A DNA stretch of 64,000 bases from Planctomycetota bacterium. GTDB lineage: Bacteria; Planctomycetota; Phycisphaerae; Phycisphaerales; SM1A02. Below the pieces are notes generated by a model. The model was not told where the DNA came from. It did no database searches and was given only the letters and a program-made list of their open reading frames with translations. The stretch lies in the NCBI GenBank assembly GCA_021414025.1, contig JAIOPG010000005.1:248001-312000 (forward strand), read 5' to 3'. Of the stretch, positions 54,810 through 61,326 are shown piece by piece. Position 1 is the stretch's first letter; each line of letters opens with the position of its first letter. Position numbers and translations under genes: made by a program.

Positions 54810-55889
54810 ATGCGATACGCGATGATCATGGCCGGCGGCAGCGGCACCCGACTCTGGCCGATGAGCCGCAAGGCGCAGCCCAAGCAACTGCTTCCTTTTA
54901 TAGATGGCAAGTGCCTTCTGGAAATCGCGGGGAACCGGCTCGAGGGGGTCGTTCCTGCGGAGCGCCGCCTGGTCTGCGCGTCGGAGGCTTATCGCGCGCA
55001 GGTGAAGAAGGCCGTGCCGGCGCTGCGCGACGAAAATTGGCTTGGCGAGCCGACCGGCCGCGACACGCTTAATGCGGTTGGTTTCGCGGCGGCGGTGCTG
55101 GCCAAGCGCGACCCCGACGCGGTGTTTGTGGTTGTGACCAGCGACCATCTCATCGAGCCGCAGGAGGAGTTCGCGCGGCGGCTCGACGTGGGTTTCAAAC
55201 TGGTCGAGAAGGATCCGACCTGTTTCGTGACCTTCGGCATTCAGCCCACTTTCGCCGCCACCGGCTACGGCTATGTGGAACGCGGCGATGCGATCGCGGG
55301 CTTCGACGGCTGCTTCAAGGCCAAGCGCTTCGTGGAGAAGCCGGACAAGGAAACCGCCGAGGCCTACCTGGAGGCCGGAACCTTCAGTTGGAACAGCGGC
55401 ATGTTCATCTTCAATGCAGCGAAATGCCTTGAATCGATCTCGTGGCACAAGCTGGCGAGCTTTGAGGGCCTGGAGCGGATTGCGCAGGCGTGGGGCACGT
55501 CGCGGCAGAAGGCGACAATCGACGCCGTGTATCCGGAATTGCCCAAGATCAGCGTCGACTACGCGCTGATGGAGACGGCCAGCAAGGACGCGCGGCGATC
55601 AATCGCGGTGGTGCCCATGGCGGTGAAATGGAAGGATGTCGGAAGCTGGACCGCGTGGGCGGAAACGCTCAAGTCTGACGAGGCGGGCAATCGCGCCAAC
55701 TGCAGCGTCTCGCATCTCGAGTCGAAGCATGTGACCGTCGCCAGCGATGACGCGAAGCACACCGTCAGCGTGATCGGTCTGGACAATGTGGTCGTGGTGC
55801 GCACCAAGGACGCCACGCTAATCTGCCGCGCGAACATGGCCGAGCGCGTGAAGGAAATCGCGGCCCAGGTTCCGCCCGCCTTGCAATGA
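54810..55889 (+). CDS. manC: mannose-1-phosphate guanylyltransferase
   Basis: Makes GDP-mannose from mannose 1-phosphate and GTP for surface polysaccharides. 359 residues, the one-domain form without the isomerase half of bifunctional proteins. Seen: IMAGGSGTRLWPMSRKAQPKQ (in parts the pyrophosphorylase motif GGxGxRLxPxS..xPKQ), VVTSDHLI, ATGYGYVERG, FVEKPDKETAEAYL, WNSGMFIF and KWKDVGSWTAW. It starts 1 base after the ruvA stop, so coupling is likely although the functions are unrelated. ruvX follows after 19 bases. Confidence 0.93.
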   Translation: MRYAMIMAGGSGTRLWPMSRKAQPKQLLPFIDGKCLLEIAGNRLEGVVPAERRLVCASEAYRAQVKKAVPALRDENWLGEPTGRDTLNAVGFAAAVLAKRDPDAVFVVVTSDHLIEPQEEFARRLDVGFKLVEKDPTCFVTFGIQPTFAATGYGYVERGDAIAGFDGCFKAKRFVEKPDKETAEAYLEAGTFSWNSGMFIFNAAKCLESISWHKLASFEGLERIAQAWGTSRQKATIDAVYPELPKISVDYALMETASKDARRSIAVVPMAVKWKDVGSWTAWAETLKSDEAGNRANCSVSHLESKHVTVASDDAKHTVSVIGLDNVVVVRTKDATLICRANMAERVKEIAAQVPPALQ

Positions 55890-55908
55890 TGGAACGGGTC
55901 ACCGAGTC

Positions 55909-56346
55909 ATGACGAAACGCATCGCCCGATTTCTCGCCATCGATCTCGGGGAGCGGCGAACGGGCCTTGCCTTGGGCGATTCGCTGACCAACATCGTCGC
56001 GCCCATCGGGGCCATTGAGGCTGCAAAGGGGCCGGTGCTTCTCGCGGAGTTGAAGAAGACGATCGACGAAACGGGGCCGGATGAAATCGTGATCGGTCTG
56101 CCGCTGAACATGGATGGAAGCGAGGGCGCCGCATCCAAGGCGGTGCGCGAGTTCGCCGTCGAAATCGGCAAGCTCACGAACAAGCCGGTTCATCTTCATG
56201 ATGAGCGGCTTACGACTTTCGAAGCGGATTCCAGGATGGCGCAGTCGGGCCGCACACATGGCGAAAAAAAGGCTCTGCGCGACGCGCTTGCCGCCGCGGC
56301 GATGCTCGAAGATTTCCTCCGCGTCCGCGCCGCGAATCCGAATTAG
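55909..56346 (+). CDS. ruvX: YqgF/RuvX-type RNase H-fold resolvase
   Basis: 145-residue protein of the RNase H fold involved in pre-16S rRNA end processing and possibly Holliday junction resolution. Seen: AIDLGERRTGLALGD with the first catalytic Asp, IVIGLPLNMDGSEG, and VHLHDERLTTFEADSRM with the Asp-Glu pair; all usual acidic residues are present. Small-size normal. GGAACGGG before the ATG is a usable ribosome-binding site. Last gene of the ruvA-manC-ruvX run and convergent with pgl, 3 bases between stops. Confidence 0.93.
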   Translation: MTKRIARFLAIDLGERRTGLALGDSLTNIVAPIGAIEAAKGPVLLAELKKTIDETGPDEIVIGLPLNMDGSEGAASKAVREFAVEIGKLTNKPVHLHDERLTTFEADSRMAQSGRTHGEKKALRDALAAAAMLEDFLRVRAANPN

Positions 56347-56349
56347 TTT

Positions 56350-57141
56350 TCAGGCCGATTTGGTTTCGCACGCCGCGCGGTCGACATACCAGGCGAACTC
56401 TCCGCTGAGCGGATGCACTCCCTTGATCGGAAGATCCTGGTAGGTCTCCGTTCCCGTCGCGACCCGCTGCAGCATGGGGGCCTTCTTCTCGCCAAGCACC
56501 AGCACCGCGACGAATCGCGCCGCGTTGATGGCGAGGTAGGTAAGGGTGATGCGCGGCGGCGGCGTGACCGTGGGGCCATCGCAATAGTCGACAAAGCGGG
56601 TGCGCTGCTCCAGCACCTGCGTGTGGGGAAACAGGCTCGCGGTGTGGCCGTTGTCGCCCATGCCCAGCAGCACGTAATCCAGCCGGTCCTGCCCCTTGGG
56701 TCGGCTCGACAGGATTTCCCGGTACGTCTTTTCATAATCCGCCGCGGGATCCGCAAGCGAAGTCTGCATCGGGTGAACATTCGTGGCCGGCATGTCCGTG
56801 TGGTCCACGATGATCTCTTTGATCTGGCGGAAATTACTCAGCTCATGGTCGAAGGGGACGCGGCGCTCGTCGACCATCCAAAGATGAGTCTGCTTCCAGG
56901 GCAGACCGCGGTAGCGAGGGTCATACATGAGCTGCTGGTAAAGCGGCATCGGCGTGCTGCCGCCGGAGAGTGCGAGGTGGAAGCTGCCGAAGGTGTGGAC
57001 GCAGTTGTGCGCATGAAGCAACAGGTCGGCGCTGAGCGCGTCGAAGACCGCCTCGGGGTCCTCCCGCGCCACGATCTTTCCCGGCAGCGGCGGCGCCTGG
57101 ATCGGCGTGTCGCGCAGGTCAGTGGGAAGAAAATCGCTCAT
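56350..57141 (-). CDS. pgl: 6-phosphogluconolactonase
   Basis: Hydrolyses 6-phosphogluconolactone, the second step of the oxidative pentose phosphate pathway. 263 residues (DevB/SOL type). Seen: LALSGGSTPMPLYQQL, WMVDERRVPFDHELSNFR, LLGMGDNGHTASLFPHT and YLAINAARFVAVLVLG, the family blocks in order. ATG 57141 follows TACCAT by seven bases. zwf lies directly upstream on the same strand (73 bases), so the two enzymes of the pathway are neighbours, each with its own start signal. The C-terminal segment is short of any extra domain. Confidence 0.95.
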   Translation of the reverse strand: MSDFLPTDLRDTPIQAPPLPGKIVAREDPEAVFDALSADLLLHAHNCVHTFGSFHLALSGGSTPMPLYQQLMYDPRYRGLPWKQTHLWMVDERRVPFDHELSNFRQIKEIIVDHTDMPATNVHPMQTSLADPAADYEKTYREILSSRPKGQDRLDYVLLGMGDNGHTASLFPHTQVLEQRTRFVDYCDGPTVTPPPRITLTYLAINAARFVAVLVLGEKKAPMLQRVATGTETYQDLPIKGVHPLSGEFAWYVDRAACETKSA

Positions 57142-57148
57142 GTGCGGA

Positions 57149-57154
57149 ATGGTA
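57149..57154 (-). promoter_or_regulatory. -10 box TACCAT before pgl
   Basis: TACCAT on the minus strand, seven bases, ATG 57141. Suggests pgl can be transcribed apart from zwf. Confidence 0.4.
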
Positions 57155-57214
57155 CCGATGGCTCGTGTCGCCTTGAGCAGATCTCGCGTCGCCCGTCGAT
57201 CCGCGCGTTAAATC

Positions 57215-58714
57215 TCACACCGCCCAGGCGCGCCCCTCGCGCGTCATCAGCTCCTCGGCAGCCTTGGGCCCCCATGAGCCCGGCGCGTAGTTGCCCTGGA
57301 TGTTCTTGCGCAGCGGCGCGCTGGCCTTGTTCAGGAAGGGCATGATGGCGTGCCAGGCGCTCTCGACCTCGAGCCGATGCTTGAACAAGCTCTGGTCGCC
57401 GCGCATGGCGTCGATCATCAGCGGACCATACGCCTCGACCGTCTCGGAATGGAACGAGTCGACATAGTCCATCTCCATCTCGACGGGCTTGATGTCCATT
57501 GGCCCCGGCACCTTGGCGTTGAAGCGGATCCGGAACTGCTCGTTGGGAGCGATGTCGATGGTGATGCGGTTGCCGGCCAGCGGCGCCTTGACGATCTTCT
57601 TGAAAAGATTCGCCGCCGGCGGCTTGAACTGCACGACCACCTGCGTACTTTTTTTCGCCATGCGCTTTCCGGTGCGCAGGAAGAACGGCACGTTGGACCA
57701 GCGCCAGTTGTCGAAATGCATCTTCAGCGCCGCGAAGGTTTCGGTGGTCGAGTTCGGATCGACCCCCTTGAGCTCGTGATAGGCGCCCTCGGTGGCGTCG
57801 CCGGAATATTGACCCAGCGCGCCCCACTCGGCGATGCGGTCGATCGGCGGAGTCTGCAGCGCGTCGATCACCTTGATCTTCTCACCGCGGATGTGGTCGG
57901 CGGAAAACGTCGTCGGTGGCTCCATGGCCACGAAGGCCAGCACCTGCAACAGATGGCTCTGGATCATGTCGCGGATGGCGCCGGTCTTGTCGTAGAAGGC
58001 GGTGCGCTGGCCTACGCCGACGGTCTCGACCGCGGTGATCTGCACGTGGTCGATGTAGCGATGGTTCCACACCGGCTCGAAGAGCGCGTTGGCGAAGCGG
58101 AAGACCAGCAGGTTCTGCACGACCTCCTTGCCCAGGTAATGGTCGATCCGGTAGATCGCGTCTTCTTCAAAAACGCGGCCCAGCGCCCGGTTCAAGCTCG
58201 CAGCGCTCTCATCGTCGAAGCCGAAGGGCTTCTCCACGATGATGCGCTGCCACGATTTCATGTTGCGGTTGACGCTGCACCAGCGGCGGCCCTCGGTGAC
58301 CATGCCCGCGGCGTCGATCTGGGCCACGATGGGCTCGTAGAGCTCCGGCGCCACGCTCATGAAGAAGAGGATGTTCTGGGCGCACTTCCGTTGCGCATCC
58401 AGTTCGGCGACGCGCGCTGAGAGCCGCGCGTAGGGCTCGCTGGTGGCGGCGTCGCCCGGCAGATAGAAGATGCGCTTGGAGAATTCCTTCCACACCTCGT
58501 CGCGGAAATTCTTCACCTGCTTCTGGATCCAGGGCTTCAACTCATCGCGCCACGCCTCGTCGCTCTTGGGCGTGCGGCTGACGCCCAGCACGCAGGTGGC
58601 GGGATTCAGCAAGCCGGCCTCGGCCATTTCGTACATGGCGGGAATGAGCTTGCGCGAGGTCAGGTCGCCGCTGGCTCCAAGAATGACAAGGACGCAGGGA
58701 TCCGCGGTGCGCAT
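57215..58714 (-). CDS. zwf: glucose-6-phosphate 1-dehydrogenase
   Basis: First step of the oxidative pentose phosphate pathway, giving NADPH. 499 residues from ATG 58714. Seen: ILGASGDLTSRKLIPAMY (GxxGDLAxRKL nucleotide motif) and YRIDHYLGKEVVQNLLVFRFAN, the active-site signature RIDHYLGKE with its lysine and histidine. The start is chosen at the third codon of the frame because TAGCCT stands six bases before it; ATG 58720 touches that box and would not be in a leaderless transcript. Followed by pgl, a functional pair. No opcA-like gene is present. Confidence 0.96.
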   Translation of the reverse strand: MRTADPCVLVILGASGDLTSRKLIPAMYEMAEAGLLNPATCVLGVSRTPKSDEAWRDELKPWIQKQVKNFRDEVWKEFSKRIFYLPGDAATSEPYARLSARVAELDAQRKCAQNILFFMSVAPELYEPIVAQIDAAGMVTEGRRWCSVNRNMKSWQRIIVEKPFGFDDESAASLNRALGRVFEEDAIYRIDHYLGKEVVQNLLVFRFANALFEPVWNHRYIDHVQITAVETVGVGQRTAFYDKTGAIRDMIQSHLLQVLAFVAMEPPTTFSADHIRGEKIKVIDALQTPPIDRIAEWGALGQYSGDATEGAYHELKGVDPNSTTETFAALKMHFDNWRWSNVPFFLRTGKRMAKKSTQVVVQFKPPAANLFKKIVKAPLAGNRITIDIAPNEQFRIRFNAKVPGPMDIKPVEMEMDYVDSFHSETVEAYGPLMIDAMRGDQSLFKHRLEVESAWHAIMPFLNKASAPLRKNIQGNYAPGSWGPKAAEELMTREGRAWAV

Positions 58715-58720
58715 GGCCAT

Positions 58721-58726
58721 AGGCTA
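58721..58726 (-). promoter_or_regulatory. -10 box TAGCCT, leaderless start of zwf
   Basis: TAGCCT, six bases, ATG 58714 on the minus strand. It discriminates between two ATG codons six bases apart. Confidence 0.45.
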
Positions 58727-58807
58727 ACGCCTCCCGCAGAAGCGCACGCCAAAGCGAAGCCCGGCTCTTGCGTCGGCTCAACTCAATCGCAGGTTGCGGG
58801 GGAAGTC

Positions 58808-59731
58808 TCAGCTCGCTTCGCGCGGGTGGTAGCGGCGCAGCACCTCGCGCAGCCGGTTCTGGTCCACATGCGTGTAGATCTCGGTGGTGGCGATGTCCTC
58901 GTGGCCCAGCAACTCCTGCACCACGCGAAGGTCGGCGCCGCCACCCAGCAAGTGTGTGGCGAAGGAGTGCCTCAGCTTGTGCGGATGCACGCCGTGAAGG
59001 CCGGAAAGCGTCGCGTATTTCTTGACGATCTGCCAGACTGCGACGCGTTCAATGGGCTTGCCGCTGAAGGAGAGAAAGAGGCGGAATTTGTCGCGCCCGT
59101 CGCCAAATCGGGTCAGGCCGGGGCGGACTTCCTTCACGTACTTCCCGATCGCCTCGATCGCCGGCTCGCCCAGCGGAACCATGCGCTGCTTGTTGCCCTT
59201 GCCGATCACCACCAGGCAGCCGAGCGTGGTGTTGAAGTCGTTCATCTTGAGCGTGCCCACTTCGCTGGCCCTCAGTCCCGCCGCGTACATCGCCTCGAGC
59301 ATGGCGCGGTCGCGCCGCCAGAGGTCGCCGGTCTGGGCGTTGGGGGCCTCCACCAGTTTGCGCATCTGGCTGGGCGTCAGGGTACCGGGAAGTCGGCGCC
59401 ACTTGTGGGGGCGCTCCAGCAGCCGCGCCGGGTCGCGCTCGATCTTTCGCTCCGCCTGCATCCACCGGAAGAAGACCCGCATGGTGGCCAGGTGGCGCGT
59501 CACCGTGCTGGATTCCATCCCGCGCTCGCGGCGCAGCTTCTGCAGATGCTGTGCCAGATGCTCCATGCGGACGGCGCCGGGCTTGGTCACGCCGGCGAGA
59601 ATCAAGTCTTCTTTCATGTAGCGAAGGTCGCGGCCATAGGCCTCGAGCGTCGCGGGGCTCAATCCGGTTTCGATCCGCGCCCAGGCGAGAAAGTCACGCG
59701 CCGCGTGATCGAAGGGAGAGGTTCCTTCCAT
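58808..59731 (-). CDS. tyrosine recombinase (XerC/XerD type)
   Basis: 307-residue site-specific recombinase that resolves chromosome dimers at dif. Seen: SAM-like N-terminal domain (DFLAWARIETGLSPATLEAYGRDL) and the catalytic residues: Arg in GLRASEV, Lys in GKGNKQRMVPLG, HKLRHSFATHLL with the His-x-x-Arg, and the tyrosine in TTEIYTHVDQNRL. Length and lack of extra domains fit the chromosomal Xer enzyme rather than a phage integrase. XerC and XerD cannot be told apart by reading. Its first 38 bases overlap the end of a small cysteine-rich gene, so their translation is coupled. The low-GC defence genes begin 500 bases upstream. Confidence 0.9.
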   Translation of the reverse strand: MEGTSPFDHAARDFLAWARIETGLSPATLEAYGRDLRYMKEDLILAGVTKPGAVRMEHLAQHLQKLRRERGMESSTVTRHLATMRVFFRWMQAERKIERDPARLLERPHKWRRLPGTLTPSQMRKLVEAPNAQTGDLWRRDRAMLEAMYAAGLRASEVGTLKMNDFNTTLGCLVVIGKGNKQRMVPLGEPAIEAIGKYVKEVRPGLTRFGDGRDKFRLFLSFSGKPIERVAVWQIVKKYATLSGLHGVHPHKLRHSFATHLLGGGADLRVVQELLGHEDIATTEIYTHVDQNRLREVLRRYHPREAS

Positions 59732-59981
59732 GGGCGGTCACCTGCACGGGAATGGATCCGTTGCTCGCGGTCCGGACAAGGCGCCGGGTGAGAACGGGTT
59801 TTTCCAGCGTGCCATGTGATTGTTCCATGTTGATCCGATGGAAGGTGGTGCAGCCGTGGTAGGCGTTGCAGCACACCGAGAACGCGCTCTCCACAGTCGC
59901 CATCGTGAAGCGATGGTCGCATCGCCGGTCGCCCGCATCCAGATGCGGGCAGTGATGGTCAGTGTTGGTGTGGTCGCTCAT
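59694..59981 (-). CDS. small cysteine/histidine-rich protein
   Basis: 95 residues, no known function. Seen: Cys11, Cys21, Cys37, Cys38 and Cys44 with histidines around them in HHCPHLDAGDRRCDHRF...SVCCNAYHGCTTFHRI, which looks like a metal-binding (zinc or iron-sulfur) knuckle. The second half is basic and uncharacteristic. The C-x9-C-...-CC-x5-C layout with RF and YH.C..FHRI resembles a small planctomycete family (recalled, unchecked). ATG 59981 has CATACT ten bases upstream. Its end overlaps xer by 38 bases, so the pair is co-translated. A false gene call is possible because of the overlap, but the cysteine pattern argues against it. Confidence 0.55.
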   Translation of the reverse strand: MSDHTNTDHHCPHLDAGDRRCDHRFTMATVESAFSVCCNAYHGCTTFHRINMEQSHGTLEKPVLTRRLVRTASNGSIPVQVTAHGRNLSLRSRGA

Positions 59982-60226
59982 GGCAGTGGTGAGTATGGAA
60001 TCGGATGGAATGAGTACAGAACTGTAAATATAGCAAGGCCGGGCATTTGCTCAATTCGACGAAGCGTCGGGCGACCCGCCCAGCGGTTCCAAAAAGGCAG
60101 TTCTCTGGAAATTCTTCGATCCAACAAGTTTTTAGGGGCCGTACGCCGCCACCTATTTGGGGAGGCACAACTCTCGCGCAGGTTCAAAACGGTTACAGAG
60201 TCATTTGGATCGAGCAACCCAAAGTA
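59982..60226. other. 245-base boundary gap between core genes and low-GC island
   Basis: No gene, tRNA or repeat is visible. Base composition begins to drop here. The minus-strand -10 box CATACT for the small cysteine-rich gene lies at its left end. No attachment-site duplication can be judged because only one end of the island is in view. Confidence 0.4.
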
Positions 60227-61315
60227 TTAGTCGGACGTCTGCCTAGTGGATCCAATCAAAAGGACAATGGCTTCAGAAGGGTCGCCAGCCGGGTTGATAT
60301 CTCCGCGGACCGATTCGGGCAACTCGATTTCAAATCGTACGGATTCTGTCCGAACATGAGAGAAGTCAGCAACATCGGGTCGGCGCATGACTCGGATTTG
60401 CTGATCAGACATGTCGTACATACGCAAAAACCGCACTTCCCACTGTTGTGCAAACATGGGCCAGTTTCGCATAGATAAGTGGTCGTAGCCGCCCGGCTGG
60501 CCCGGACTTATCCCGTAGATTCGAAGGCACTGAAGTAGGGAACCCTTTATCAGGGTGGATTGCTCGGGCGAGAGGTCATGAGCGAATAAGTCACTTACTA
60601 GTTCAACCTGACTCGCAACACTCTTACCGCGACCTTCTGCCGGAATCAGCCCAATGCTCAACAGGAATAAATTTCCATCGCCTTCACCAGTTCCTCGAGG
60701 TCCCGAAGTCACTTGATCAAGATTCGAGATGTGGTGTCGAGAACGATCGAATCGTGTTGCCTTCACCTCAATGGACGCCATCGCGCCGCTAAAGTCTCGC
60801 GCTCCGTGCCGGTAGCCAGTCCAAGAGTCGAGAATGCGACGACGCCATTCAAGAGCAGGATGGCGGACCAGAATCTGCTCCAGCAGAATCAATTCTCCGA
60901 GTAACCCGAGCGCCAACTCCTCCCCAACCCCAGCTCGCTCGAGGAACAACTCAATTAACGGCTCCGCTCGAGTGAATGCCTCCTGCGGATTTGACAGAAA
61001 CTGGTGTCGAAGAAGCTCCTCCAGCACGAGGGCAACAACTCCGACAAAGTGCGGCTCCCCCGGAATCAAGATTCGGAATGCAGAGAATCTTCGCCCACTG
61101 CTCGTCTGCCAATTGTCACCAGTGATGTACTTCCGAATGATCGTCGACTCGACATTGAGCGGCTCAACTGCAAGAAACACCTCAAAGCGCCCCCCCGTGT
61201 CACGCGCGACACCCAGTGTCCGATCATCGGACAACCAAACTGGATTTCGCTCATCTATTGATGATGGGCGGGTTGTACCGCTGATTAGTTCGCGCAACGA
61301 TTCGAAATTATTCAT
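60227..61315 (-). CDS. DUF4420 PD-(D/E)XK-type protein of an antiphage system
   Basis: 362 residues from ATG 61315 (AGGA seven bases upstream; the earlier ATG 61384 lies inside the Z1 gene). Seen: GELILLEQIL helix block, ARDFSGAMASIEVKAT with Asp174 ... Glu183-x-Lys185, the PD-(D/E)XK nuclease signature, then HHISNLDQV, the family block. So a nuclease-like core is intact. This family (DUF4420) is found beside Z1-domain ATPases in MZA-type defence, where MutL-like, Z1, DUF4420 and AIPR proteins act together. Here it starts 11 bases after the Z1 stop. Base composition is much lower in G+C than the housekeeping genes to its left, pointing to transfer. No AIPR gene follows. Confidence 0.85.
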   Translation of the reverse strand: MNNFESLRELISGTTRPSSIDERNPVWLSDDRTLGVARDTGGRFEVFLAVEPLNVESTIIRKYITGDNWQTSSGRRFSAFRILIPGEPHFVGVVALVLEELLRHQFLSNPQEAFTRAEPLIELFLERAGVGEELALGLLGELILLEQILVRHPALEWRRRILDSWTGYRHGARDFSGAMASIEVKATRFDRSRHHISNLDQVTSGPRGTGEGDGNLFLLSIGLIPAEGRGKSVASQVELVSDLFAHDLSPEQSTLIKGSLLQCLRIYGISPGQPGGYDHLSMRNWPMFAQQWEVRFLRMYDMSDQQIRVMRRPDVADFSHVRTESVRFEIELPESVRGDINPAGDPSEAIVLLIGSTRQTSD

Positions 61316-61326
61316 TTGGGATCCTG

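Noticed and set aside
58808-59731. Xer gene as integrase of the low-GC island
   Set aside because: Its G+C and length fit the host chromosomal Xer enzyme, and it overlaps a host-like small gene rather than island genes.
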